Part shown: positions 1 to 8,261 of the stretch, in pieces
How the letters are laid out: every line of letters starts with the position of its first letter
How positions within the stretch are numbered: position 1 is the stretch's first letter
Program-made: the position numbers and the translations under genes
Notes under the pieces: model-generated
Told to the model about the DNA's origin: nothing
The model's input: only the letters and a program-made list of their open reading frames with translations
Database searches by the model: none
Assembly: GCA_902497095.1 (NCBI GenBank)
Contig: CABVDD010000021.1
Coordinates: forward strand, 1-35,539
Reading direction: 5' to 3'
Length of the DNA stretch: 35,539 nucleotides
Origin: an uncultured Faecalicoccus sp.
Lineage (GTDB): Bacteria; Bacillota_I; Bacilli_A; Erysipelotrichales; Erysipelotrichaceae

Positions 1-413
1 CACCGTTCTCTGCCCCAACCGCAAGACTTATAGTTCCTTACGACTGTTAAGCCTTGTGTTGAAGGAGCTTGTAAGTAAGGATAGCCTACATAAAAATAGT
101 TAACCTGTGAAGTATCTCCAGGAACTGGAGTTGATACTCCTTCCTTATCTTCTACAACCTCATTATCTTGAATTTGATTATCATTTGTTGTTTCCTCATT
201 CTTAGGAATATTATTTTCATTTTCTTCAGGTAATATTACATCTTTGCCAGGAAGACTTTCTTCCACATTATTTTCAGGATTCTCTATTTTCGTTGTAATA
301 TCTCCACTGTTCACATTATCTTCCTGAGCATAAATAGGCAAAGCTGAAAAACAGTTTATTGTCATTGCCATAAATAGCAGTAAAGCCGCTCCCTTTCTTA
401 AAATTCTATTCAT
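1..413 (-). CDS. Secreted surface protein, N-terminal part (cut by window edge)
   Basis: An open frame runs from an ATG at 413 off the left edge, giving 137 codons. GAGGAG lies about 7 bases upstream of the ATG. The protein starts with a basic n-region (MNRILRKG), a hydrophobic core and a likely signal-peptidase site after YAQ (about residue 30). An acidic, Asn/Glu-rich linker follows (residues 31-95), then the start of a folded region (VNYFYVGYPYLQAP). This is the layout of an exported, possibly wall-associated enzyme or adhesin with a flexible linker. It lies 95 bp downstream of the licD gene on the same strand, so it may belong to the polysaccharide operon or be separate. The catalytic or binding part lies outside the window, and I do not assign a family. 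Confidence 0.75.
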   Translation of the reverse strand, partial: MNRILRKGAALLLFMAMTINCFSALPIYAQEDNVNSGDITTKIENPENNVEESLPGKDVILPEENENNIPKNEETTNDNQIQDNEVVEDKEGVSTPVPGDTSQVNYFYVGYPYLQAPSTQGLTVVRNYKSCGWGRER

Positions 414-508
414 GCTAAATCTCCTCTTATATTCTTCAAAAGTGTTAACTTCTTGATTTCTATATCTACAATAACTATCAATATATTTTAGACTTTGTTC
501 TGTACATT

Positions 509-1366
509 CTAATCTTCACCAAAATCCAAAATATGCGGACAATGATTAACTCTCTGATCTTCTGGTGGTAATTTCATATAATCACCAAATAAACGCCTTA
601 AATATTTATCATATTGATTAGGCATATATACTGTTTGCGATTCAAAAGGAACCTTTACCAATGGATATAATTCATCCTTTGATATATACGCTCTACTTGC
701 CATAGTCACTTCAAAAGGACACATTAAATTGCAATCCTCATTGTTGTATTTTTTCTGTTCTCTTTGGAGCAATTTATAAAGCCATTGTGGCGATATATGA
801 AATACTTTTAATATAAGGTGAATCAACATACAGACAATTTCTGCTATTTTTTTCTTGAGTCCCTTCCATGGCACGATTGGATGCCCAGTACCGCATAAAA
901 AAATCAATTTGTTCAAAACCCATGTTTTCCTTAATTGCTTTTTTCTAAGTTTAAGATCATTTGGCATATTATCTAACGGAAAAATATCAATATCAATACA
1001 AAGATCACATTTAAGATTTTTAGAAGTCTCTGGAACAAATTTAGTCCCCTTTTTCTGAAGATGTGTTACATTACAAGCATAATTTTTATCTACTAATGGA
1101 GTTAAAATTTTATACTTATCCCCCATCTCTTTATCGAGAATTGACAAAAAAATGTCATAATCTTTTCTAGTCATAGCCACATCAATATCATCATCCCAAG
1201 GTATAAAACCATGATGTCGTATTGCTCCAATGCCAGACCCACCTAACATAAAATATTGCAAATCATATTTTTGGCAAAGAAAATCAAAATCCTTTAAAAT
1301 TTCCAATTGTATCTTTTGTAGTTTTTTTAAAACTTCTGGATCATAAGCTTTATATGTCTTTGGCAT
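509..1366 (-). CDS. LicD-family phosphotransferase
   Basis: 285 residues. The LicD signature is clear near residues 43-65: GGSGIGAIRHHG followed by IPWDDDIDVAM, with the acidic metal-binding cluster DDDID at about 58-62. LicD proteins are nucleotidyltransferase-fold enzymes that transfer phosphocholine, or in other members glycerol- or ribitol-phosphate, from a CDP donor to a surface glycan. An upstream in-frame ATG at 1441 would overlap the preceding gene by 56 bp. The ATG at 1366 is preferred because GGAGG precedes it at good spacing and it leaves a 19-bp gap after the glycosyltransferase gene. No choline uptake or activation genes (licABC) are in the window, so the transferred group is unknown. 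It probably decorates the polymer made by this locus. Confidence 0.88.
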   Translation of the reverse strand: MPKTYKAYDPEVLKKLQKIQLEILKDFDFLCQKYDLQYFMLGGSGIGAIRHHGFIPWDDDIDVAMTRKDYDIFLSILDKEMGDKYKILTPLVDKNYACNVTHLQKKGTKFVPETSKNLKCDLCIDIDIFPLDNMPNDLKLRKKQLRKTWVLNKLIFLCGTGHPIVPWKGLKKKIAEIVCMLIHLILKVFHISPQWLYKLLQREQKKYNNEDCNLMCPFEVTMASRAYISKDELYPLVKVPFESQTVYMPNQYDKYLRRLFGDYMKLPPEDQRVNHCPHILDFGED

Positions 1367-1385
1367 AACCCATCTCCCTCCATCT

Positions 1386-2267
1386 CTATGCATTTCTATA
1401 AAATATCCAATAAACCAGTAATCCTGGTAAAAAAGATACAATATAATACCTTTTTAATTTACATTTTTTAAAACCCTGTCTATCATTACACATAATATCA
1501 GCCGCACAATATTTTATCATTTCTGCCAATCTAAAACGTACTTTTTCATGATGGAGAGCATTCTCATATTTTAAAAGCCTATATCCTTTTGGATTACTTT
1601 TTAAAAGTTTACGAACGTTCTTTGTATAGCCATCCTGTAAATATTCGCAAACAGATGTTATCGAATTTAAAATAAAAAGATCATATTTTTCATCAATCTT
1701 ATTAAAAACATAAGTCTCTCCGATAAATTTCTCGTCTTCATATACATAATAGGAATATCGATTTATTACATCTGTTCTATAAATCAGATCTAAATCTCCT
1801 TTAAACCCATATTTAGTATACAACCATCTTTGCTTTGTCTTATCAATATTAGGCAAAAATGTATTCAACGGTTGATCTACAGATTTTCCTTTTACAGAAA
1901 TTATCCCGGCAATATCTGGCTGTCCATGATAGTTTTCTTCCCACTTTTGTACTATCTTATAAACCGCTCCTTGATTTAAATAGTCATCTGAATCAACACA
2001 CATAAACAAATCAGTATCACAATTTTTAAAACCTACGTTCATTGCCCTTTGTTTTCCCCCATTTTTTTGTTTAAAATATCTAATATAAATTTTTCTTTCC
2101 TCTATGAACTTTTGAATTAATGATTCTGTATCATCCGTGGATCCGTCATCAACAATCATCCAAACTAGTTTAGGATATTTTTGTTCAATTAAGCTATGAT
2201 AGAGCTTAGGTAATGTATATGCCCTATTATAAGCCGGTGTAAAAATTGTAATACTTGTATGATTCAT
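1386..2267 (-). CDS. Family 2 glycosyltransferase
   Basis: 293 residues. The N-terminal GT-A domain starts SITIFTPAYNRAYTL, with the nucleotide-binding DDGSTDDT motif at about 40-47 and the metal-binding DSDD motif near residue 93. The C-terminal part has few conserved features and ends in a short hydrophobic stretch (IVSFLPGLLVYWIFY), which may hold it at the membrane. The ATG overlaps the stop of the flippase gene by 4 bp (ATGA), so the two are translationally coupled. It most likely adds one sugar to a lipid-linked intermediate or side chain of the surface polymer. Donor and acceptor cannot be told from sequence. Confidence 0.88.
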   Translation of the reverse strand: MNHTSITIFTPAYNRAYTLPKLYHSLIEQKYPKLVWMIVDDGSTDDTESLIQKFIEERKIYIRYFKQKNGGKQRAMNVGFKNCDTDLFMCVDSDDYLNQGAVYKIVQKWEENYHGQPDIAGIISVKGKSVDQPLNTFLPNIDKTKQRWLYTKYGFKGDLDLIYRTDVINRYSYYVYEDEKFIGETYVFNKIDEKYDLFILNSITSVCEYLQDGYTKNVRKLLKSNPKGYRLLKYENALHHEKVRFRLAEMIKYCAADIMCNDRQGFKKCKLKRYYIVSFLPGLLVYWIFYRNA

Positions 2268-3565
2268 ATTCTTTTTTCCTCTCTGATTTTAACATTAGTC
2301 TTATTTTTTATTGAGTGAAAATAGCCTAATATAAACAAAATTAGCATTGTAATAAAAAAGATGATCATTGAAATTAAATAAACTAAAGAAGCTCCTGTAA
2401 TTCCATACATAAAAACCAATGTATCTGAAAAAAGCCAACATGTTACAGCCGCTAATATATATGCAATAATTAAAGTATATTGCTTTCTCATTACTACCAG
2501 CGCATTATCTAAGATACAGGAAAATGTATAAAAGCATCCTCCAATCAATATAATTGTCAAATTCCAATTCTGATTAGATAAATCTAAGCCATAAAAAAAT
2601 GACAAAACTGGACAACCGATCCAATTAGCTGCAAATATTATTGGAATACAGAAAAACATTAAAATTGAAAAAATACGTATTAAAATAAGAAAATATTTTC
2701 TGTATTCACCCTCTTGCCACAATATTGCCATTTTTGTTACTAAAGGTCTGAAAACAATATAAGCTAACGTTAAAAATGATGCAGGCATAAAAATTACATT
2801 ATAAATTGCTTGGCTACCATTTGATAATAACGACTGGTCAATTGATGAATCTATTGACATTTTGGGGATATTTGTAATTGCCATAGCTAAAAAAGAATTG
2901 AAAAATAATGGAATAGTTTCCTTGAGTATTTTTTTCAACCAGATATTCCAATTGTCAAACTTTTCTTTTGATTGATCACTTCTAAAAAATTTTTTATACA
3001 CAGTAAAATCAAAGAAATAAAAACAAATACTGTAGGAAAGAATCAAACTTACACAAATATAAATTAAATTCTTAGTAATCAAACAAGATATGAAAAGGAA
3101 CAAAATACAAAATATGATTCGCGCTGTTTGTGCTTTTCCACTCAAATCAAGACGTTCTTTCTGTTGGAACCATCCTTCATACACATCAGCCAGACAATCA
3201 ACAGCTCTAAAAATACAAATAAGTAAAATCACAAATGATTTATAAAAATCAAAATTTAAAAAAACTATATAAAGAATAGAAATCACCATCATAAAAATCA
3301 AGCAAACAAAGCGAAAATTCAAATATTGTTTAAAAGAAAACTTTCCTGTCACATCTGTCGCTTGATATGTTCTGATTTGAAAAGTTCCAATTGTCGCCAT
3401 TAATTGACTAATTGACCATGCAAGAGAAAAGATATCGGAATTTACCGGAGACATAGTTCTAGTTATTACCATCAATACTATTACTGACAAAAGTGCATTC
3501 GAAAAACTACCCATAATATTCCAAAAATATATAGATTTAGTTGTAGGTTTTTGATATAAATCCAA
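2264..3565 (-). CDS. Wzx-like polysaccharide flippase (MATE/MVF superfamily), TTG start
   Basis: About 433 residues with 12 or more hydrophobic segments along the whole length. The N-terminal part (WNIMGSFSNALLSVIVLMV) and the charged loop around EGWFQQKERLDL are typical of polysaccharide-biosynthesis flippases that move undecaprenyl-linked sugars across the membrane. No ATG fits the start. A TTG at 3565 is preceded by GAGGAGG six bases upstream, so I choose it over a TTG at 3589 that lies upstream of that ribosome binding site. The locus also has a Wzm/Wzt ABC exporter, so this flippase probably moves a smaller lipid-linked sugar for side chains, as GacK is proposed to do in streptococci, rather than the backbone. 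That role is inference. Confidence 0.85.
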   Translation of the reverse strand: MDLYQKPTTKSIYFWNIMGSFSNALLSVIVLMVITRTMSPVNSDIFSLAWSISQLMATIGTFQIRTYQATDVTGKFSFKQYLNFRFVCLIFMMVISILYIVFLNFDFYKSFVILLICIFRAVDCLADVYEGWFQQKERLDLSGKAQTARIIFCILFLFISCLITKNLIYICVSLILSYSICFYFFDFTVYKKFFRSDQSKEKFDNWNIWLKKILKETIPLFFNSFLAMAITNIPKMSIDSSIDQSLLSNGSQAIYNVIFMPASFLTLAYIVFRPLVTKMAILWQEGEYRKYFLILIRIFSILMFFCIPIIFAANWIGCPVLSFFYGLDLSNQNWNLTIILIGGCFYTFSCILDNALVVMRKQYTLIIAYILAAVTCWLFSDTLVFMYGITGASLVYLISMIIFFITMLILFILGYFHSIKNKTNVKIREEKRI

Positions 3566-3595
3566 AATAATCCTCCTCGTTTCTTCCAAATGATA

Positions 3596-4723
3596 TTAAA
3601 CAATATGAGAAACTTTCTCAGCAACAACTGGCCAATTAAACTCATATTTCACCGCATTATAAGCATTCTCTAATATACTATCAATATTTTTTAGTTTTGA
3701 ATAGCCCTCTAGTGCTTTAACAATCGTTTGAGGATTATTATCTTCCAATATACATCCATAACTATCATTTCTAATTAATTCCCTTGCTCCTCCTTTATCA
3801 GTACTAATCAGATAACACCGACAAGCCGCTGCTTCTAATAATGAAGTTGGAAATCCTTCAGGATATGCTGTAGGAAAACAAAAAATATTACTTCTTGATA
3901 AAAGGGATACAACTTCTTCAAATGTTAGTTTCCCTAAAACATACAGATTAGAACATTGAATTTTTTTTATTTTCTCCATTAATGGCCCATCACCAGCTAT
4001 AACTAAGCAAGAATTATGTTCTTTTTGATAAATCTGGAATCCTTTTATAAGTTCCAAAATTCCTTTTTCTTTGATTAGTCTGCCTGTATAACAGATGATT
4101 TCAGAATATGACTCTAATGGTAAATTCCTTATCTTACAATGATTTTGTTTTTTCAACTGCTCGATCATATCCAAATCTACAGCATTATAAATTTCCCCTT
4201 TTGACTTAATCTGAAAATGTTTCAACCAAAGTGATACATTCTTAGAAACTCCATAAAAATCTACATCATATTTTTTGAATCTTGATGTCATAAAATGTTC
4301 ATATCTTTCACTAATAGAATCAAGAAATTTACTATTGAAAGAAATATGTCCCGTAGAATGGTCTATTAATATACATTTTACTTTCATCTTATCCGCCAAT
4401 TGTACACCTAGCAAAGAAAGTGGATAATAACGTGTATTAACAATCACCAGATCAGGAGAAAATCGCTTTAAATTTCTCAAATCTTTATTTCTATTTACAA
4501 AATTATAAATTGGAAATCTTCCATTTAAAAAGTTAAAACTCTTTAATCTAACTATCTTAACTTCATCGATTTTCTCTTCTTCTAATTCATTAGCCACTTT
4601 TGAAGTAATCACTACAACCTTATTGCCTAATTTCATTAAGTGATGAGCTAAATTACTGGTATATCTCTCAACTCCCCCTAAATGGGGCAAATACAACGAA
4701 CTAAATATTAAAATACTTCTCAT
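3596..4723 (-). CDS. Family 4 glycosyltransferase (GT-B)
   Basis: 375 residues. The N-terminal acceptor domain has the typical glycine-rich loop LPHLGGVERYTSNLA. The C-terminal donor domain has GRLIKEKGILELIKGF and an EX7E motif in PEGFPTSLLEAA, where the two glutamates contact the donor sugar nucleotide. These define a retaining GT4 enzyme. A longer frame begins at 4786, but the ATG at 4723 starts the family core (MRSILIFSSLYLP) and avoids a 40-bp overlap with rfbD. The flippase start lies just downstream. The sugar donor is unknown; dTDP-rhamnose is possible because rfbACBD lies directly upstream. Confidence 0.88.
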   Translation of the reverse strand: MRSILIFSSLYLPHLGGVERYTSNLAHHLMKLGNKVVVITSKVANELEEEKIDEVKIVRLKSFNFLNGRFPIYNFVNRNKDLRNLKRFSPDLVIVNTRYYPLSLLGVQLADKMKVKCILIDHSTGHISFNSKFLDSISERYEHFMTSRFKKYDVDFYGVSKNVSLWLKHFQIKSKGEIYNAVDLDMIEQLKKQNHCKIRNLPLESYSEIICYTGRLIKEKGILELIKGFQIYQKEHNSCLVIAGDGPLMEKIKKIQCSNLYVLGKLTFEEVVSLLSRSNIFCFPTAYPEGFPTSLLEAAACRCYLISTDKGGARELIRNDSYGCILEDNNPQTIVKALEGYSKLKNIDSILENAYNAVKYEFNWPVVAEKVSHIV

Positions 4724-4746
4724 TTTTTTATTCCATCTTCTAAGAA

Positions 4747-5655
4747 CTAAAATTCTTCCAAATATCTCGCCAATGCATCTTGCCATGTAGGTAATGGCTT
4801 AAAGCCTTTTTCCAAAAGTTTTGACTTATCTAATCTTGAATTAAATGGTCTAGCTGCTTTTGATAAACCATATTCTTCTGTTGTTACTGGAACTACTTTT
4901 GTTGTATATCCTGCTTGTTTAAAGATTTCGCATGCAAAATCATACCAGCTGATATATCCACCTTCATTTGTTACATGGTAATATCCATACTTATCTGTTT
5001 CAATCATATCCACTAACAATCTTGCTAAATCATATGTGTATGTTGGGGTTCCTATTTGATCATTTACAACTCTTAAAGTATCGTATTTCTTTCCTATATT
5101 TAACATTGTTTTAATGAAATTATTTCCATTTTTACCAAACACCCAGGCAATACGAACAATAAAATACTTATCTAAAGTATTCGATACAGCTAATTCTCCA
5201 CCTAATTTAGTTTGTCCATATACATTTAATGGTTTATAGTCTTTACAATCTGGTTGCCAAGGTTCTATTCCTTGTCCATCAAATACATAATCAGTCGATA
5301 TATATACCATCTTTGCATCAACTTTTTTACATGCATTCGCAATATTTTGTGTTCCATCCACATTAATGGCTTTTACTTTAGCTTGTTTATCCTCATCTTC
5401 TGCTAAATCTACAGCAGTCCATGCAGCACAATGTACTACAACATCAGGATTTACGCTTTGAATGGTTTTCATTACATCTTCAGCATTTGTTATATCTAAA
5501 GGCATATATTCCGCTTTCGTCACATAGGTACCATCTTGGATTCCACTATAAATCTCAGCTAAATCAGTACCAATGCCTGTATATCCTCTTGAAGCCAATT
5601 CATTCATGACATCATGGCCTAATTGTCCAGCCACACCTGTTACAAAAATTTTCAT
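4747..5655 (-). CDS. rfbD: dTDP-4-dehydrorhamnose reductase
   Basis: 302 residues. This is the last step of dTDP-L-rhamnose synthesis, NAD(P)H-dependent reduction of dTDP-4-keto-L-rhamnose. The Rossmann start MKIFVTGVAGQLGHDV has the GxxGxxG loop, followed by STDYVFDG and the catalytic YGQTK (YxxxK) motif and the RmlD-typical ending PLPTWQDALARYL. The ATG at 5655 has GGGAGGT upstream and replaces a longer frame from 5670. It lies 35 bp after rfbB, with a small hairpin in that gap. Order and neighbours match the common rfbACBD set. Confidence 0.96.
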   Translation of the reverse strand: MKIFVTGVAGQLGHDVMNELASRGYTGIGTDLAEIYSGIQDGTYVTKAEYMPLDITNAEDVMKTIQSVNPDVVVHCAAWTAVDLAEDEDKQAKVKAINVDGTQNIANACKKVDAKMVYISTDYVFDGQGIEPWQPDCKDYKPLNVYGQTKLGGELAVSNTLDKYFIVRIAWVFGKNGNNFIKTMLNIGKKYDTLRVVNDQIGTPTYTYDLARLLVDMIETDKYGYYHVTNEGGYISWYDFACEIFKQAGYTTKVVPVTTEEYGLSKAARPFNSRLDKSKLLEKGFKPLPTWQDALARYLEEF

Positions 5656-5682
5656 TCTATTACCTCCCATCTTATAAAGAAA

Positions 5683-5703
5683 AGCTAAGTTTATTGCTTA
5701 GCT
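5683..5703 (-). terminator. Hairpin between rfbB and rfbD (possible attenuator)
   Basis: AGCTAAG and CTTAGCT form a perfect 7-bp stem around a 7-base loop. On the minus strand it is followed by TTTTCTTT. It overlaps the stop codon of rfbB. It could partly terminate transcription or protect mRNA ends. The stem is short and only moderately GC-rich, so strong termination is unlikely. Confidence 0.4.
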
Positions 5704-6725
5704 CTTCCTTTTTCTACATACATTTTTTCAAAATAATTTTGATATTCTCCACTAATAATGTTTTCCCACCATTCTTTGTTGTCTAAATACCATTGAATAG
5801 TCATTGGAATACCTGTATCAAATGTATATTTAGGTTTCCATCCTAATTCAGTTTCTAACTTTGTTGGATCAATCGCATAACGACGATCATGACCTTTTCT
5901 ATCTTCTACAAAAGTAATTAAACTTTCTGGTTTATTCAAAGCCTTTAATACTGTTTTGACAACTTGAAGATTTGTTCTCTCATTATGTCCACCGACATTA
6001 TAAACTTCACCTTCACGACCTTTGCGAATAATTAGATCAATTGCTGTACAATGATCATAAACATGTAACCAGTCACGAACATTTTCTCCCGTTCCATATA
6101 CTGGAATTGTTTCATCATTCAATGCACGAGAAATAATCAATGGAATTAACTTTTCTGGAAAATGATAAGGCCCATAGTTATTTGAACAACGAGAAATTGT
6201 TACTGGAAGTCCATAGGTTCTGTGATATGCAAGTACAAATAAATCAGCACTGGCTTTAGCACTTGAATAAGGACTTGAAGTATGTAATGGTGTTTCTTCT
6301 GTAAAGAATAAATCAGGTCTATCTAATGGAAGATCTCCATAGACTTCATCCGTAGATACTTGATGATAACGTTTAATTCCATATTTTACACACGCATCCA
6401 ATAATGTTGTTGTCCCCATAACATTTGTCTTTACAAAGATTTCAGGATCTTCGATACTTCTATCTACATGACTTTCAGCAGCAAAGTTGACAACTACATC
6501 AAACTTTTCTTTTTCAAATAAATCAAAGATGAATTCTCTATCTGCAATATCACCTTTTACAAATTTATAATTTGGTTTATCTTCAACTGGTTTACAAGTT
6601 TCTAAGTTTCCTGCATATGTTAATTTATCTAAATTAACGATCATATCTTCCGGATATTTATTCACCATATAGTGAACAAAGTTTCCACCAATAAATCCGG
6701 CTCCTCCTGTGACTAAAAATTTCAT
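5691..6725 (-). CDS. rfbB: dTDP-glucose 4,6-dehydratase
   Basis: 344 residues. Converts dTDP-glucose to dTDP-4-keto-6-deoxyglucose. Visible are the NAD-binding MKFLVTGGAGFIGGNF, the substrate and catalytic STDEVYGDL, the YSSAKASADL (YxxxK) active site, and the family-typical NNYGPYHFPEKLIPL and GENVRDWLHVYDH. The ATG at 6725 has AGGAGG upstream and lies one base after the rfbC stop region, whereas the longer frame from 6749 would overlap rfbC. It is the second enzyme of the dTDP-rhamnose pathway. Confidence 0.97.
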   Translation of the reverse strand: MKFLVTGGAGFIGGNFVHYMVNKYPEDMIVNLDKLTYAGNLETCKPVEDKPNYKFVKGDIADREFIFDLFEKEKFDVVVNFAAESHVDRSIEDPEIFVKTNVMGTTTLLDACVKYGIKRYHQVSTDEVYGDLPLDRPDLFFTEETPLHTSSPYSSAKASADLFVLAYHRTYGLPVTISRCSNNYGPYHFPEKLIPLIISRALNDETIPVYGTGENVRDWLHVYDHCTAIDLIIRKGREGEVYNVGGHNERTNLQVVKTVLKALNKPESLITFVEDRKGHDRRYAIDPTKLETELGWKPKYTFDTGIPMTIQWYLDNKEWWENIISGEYQNYFEKMYVEKGRAKQ

Positions 6726-6726
6726 G

Positions 6727-7302
6727 TTATTTATCCTCCTCATACACAAACTGATTATTAGATTCTTCTAGTGTTGGACCTGTTTGATCTTTTTCACTTA
6801 ATACAGGTTCAATTCCATTTAATAATTGCCCCCAGTCAACATTGACCGTTGGATCGTCATAGCGCATACCGCCTTCAGATTCTTTATTATAAACATTATC
6901 TACCTTATATCTAAACTCAACATTCGGTGTCAATGTTAAGAACCCATGAGCAAATCCCTGTGGAATAAAAAACTGACGATGATTTTCTTCACTTAGTTCT
7001 ACACTGACCCATTGACCATATGTAGGACTTCCTTTACGAATATCAACGGCTACATCAATGACTTTTCCTTTCGTACAAGAAACTAATTTTGATTGTGCAT
7101 AAGGTGGATTTTGCCAATGCAAACCACGAAGTGTTCCTTGTTGTGCACTAAAAGACATATTGTCCTGTACAAAGTCTACAGTAACACCTAACTTTTCATA
7201 TTTTGGCTTTGAATACGTTTCTGTAAAATACCCTCTATGATCTCCAAAAACATCTGTATCAATAATCAATACTCCAGGAATCTTTGTTTCTGTGACTTTC
7301 AT
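6727..7302 (-). CDS. rfbC: dTDP-4-dehydrorhamnose 3,5-epimerase
   Basis: 191 residues, normal for the cupin-fold RmlC family. Key segments are DHRGYFTETY, QDNMSFSAQQGTLRGLHWQ with the active-site histidine of RGLHW, and FFIPQGFAHGFLTL. It epimerises C3 and C5 of dTDP-4-keto-6-deoxyglucose. Its ATG overlaps the rfbA stop by 4 bp (ATGA), which indicates translational coupling within rfbACBD. Confidence 0.97.
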   Translation of the reverse strand: MKVTETKIPGVLIIDTDVFGDHRGYFTETYSKPKYEKLGVTVDFVQDNMSFSAQQGTLRGLHWQNPPYAQSKLVSCTKGKVIDVAVDIRKGSPTYGQWVSVELSEENHRQFFIPQGFAHGFLTLTPNVEFRYKVDNVYNKESEGGMRYDDPTVNVDWGQLLNGIEPVLSEKDQTGPTLEESNNQFVYEEDK

Positions 7303-8198
7303 CCTACAAACTCCTCCTCACCTTTAATGTATTTACGATCCATGATCTTTTTTAAATAAGCACCATATTGATTCTTCTTATAGATTTCATACGTTTCTTC
7401 TAATTGTTTTAAAGTAATCCATCCGTTATCATAAGCAATTTCCTCTAAACAAGCAATCTTTCTATGTTGATGTTCTTCAATAGTTTTTACAAAGTTTGTC
7501 GCATCTACTAAAGATTCATGCGTTCCTGTATCTAACCATGTAAAACCATCACCAAGTAATGTTACATTGAGTTCATCATTTTCTAAATAAATACGGTTTA
7601 AATCCGTAATTTCCAACTCTCCACGAGCACTTGGCTTTAAATTTTTGGCATATTCTACAACTTTATTGTCATAAAAGTACAATCCAGTAACCGCATAATT
7701 TGATTTTGGATGCTCTGGCTTTTCTTCTAAAGAAATTGCCTTTCCATTTTCGTCAAACTCAACAACGCCAAAACGTTCTGGATCTTCTACATAATAACCA
7801 AATACAGTAGCGCCACTTTCTTTTCTAGCAGCTGCACGCAATCTTTTTGTCAAACCATGGCCATGGAAAATATTATCTCCTAAAATCATGGCACAAGAAT
7901 CATTTCCAATAAATTCTTCTCCCAAAATAAAAGCTTGTGCCAATCCATCCGGACTAGGTTGTACTTTATAAGACAGCTCAATACCAAATTGATGACCATC
8001 TCCTAACAACTCTTGGAATCTTGGTGTATCATCTGGTGTAGAAATAATTAAAATTTCCCGAATGCCAGCCTGCATTAAAATAGACATAGGATAATAAATC
8101 ATCGGTTTGTCATAAATAGGTAATAACTGTTTACTGGTTACTTTTGTCAATGGATACAAACGTGTACCACTACCACCAGCCAAAATAATGCCTTTCAT
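7299..8198 (-). CDS. rfbA: Glucose-1-phosphate thymidylyltransferase
   Basis: 299 residues. Makes dTDP-glucose from dTTP and glucose-1-phosphate, the first step towards dTDP-rhamnose. The N-terminal nucleotide-binding motif MKGIILAGGSGTRLYPLT is perfect, followed by KQLLPIYDKPMIYYP and CAMILGDNIFHG. The ATG at 8198 has GGAGGA at ideal spacing, whereas a frame extending to 8258 would run through the promoter. It is the first gene after a MerR-type promoter at 8228-8258, so transcription of rfbACBD and downstream genes can start here independently of the upstream operon. Confidence 0.97.
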   Translation of the reverse strand: MKGIILAGGSGTRLYPLTKVTSKQLLPIYDKPMIYYPMSILMQAGIREILIISTPDDTPRFQELLGDGHQFGIELSYKVQPSPDGLAQAFILGEEFIGNDSCAMILGDNIFHGHGLTKRLRAAARKESGATVFGYYVEDPERFGVVEFDENGKAISLEEKPEHPKSNYAVTGLYFYDNKVVEYAKNLKPSARGELEITDLNRIYLENDELNVTLLGDGFTWLDTGTHESLVDATNFVKTIEEHQHRKIACLEEIAYDNGWITLKQLEETYEIYKKNQYGAYLKKIMDRKYIKGEEEFVG

Positions 8199-8227
8199 AA
8201 GAAGTCCTCCTACAATATCGTAACATA

Positions 8228-8258
8228 ATAATAAATCCTTACGTAACGTAAGGGTCAA
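8228..8258 (-). promoter_or_regulatory. MerR-type promoter and operator of rfbACBD
   Basis: On the minus strand, TTGACC (8258-8253) and TATTAT (8233-8228) are separated by 19 bases. The spacer region is covered by a perfect 17-bp palindrome, CCTTACGTAACGTAAGG, at 8237-8253. MerR-family activators are known to act on promoters with over-long 19-20 bp spacers by binding a dyad between the two boxes. The predicted start point near 8221 leaves a leader of about 22 bases with a good ribosome binding site. The gene ending at 8262 encodes a MerR protein, the obvious candidate regulator. Sequence pattern is direct; regulator identity is inferred. Confidence 0.82.
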
Positions 8259-8261
8259 GGG

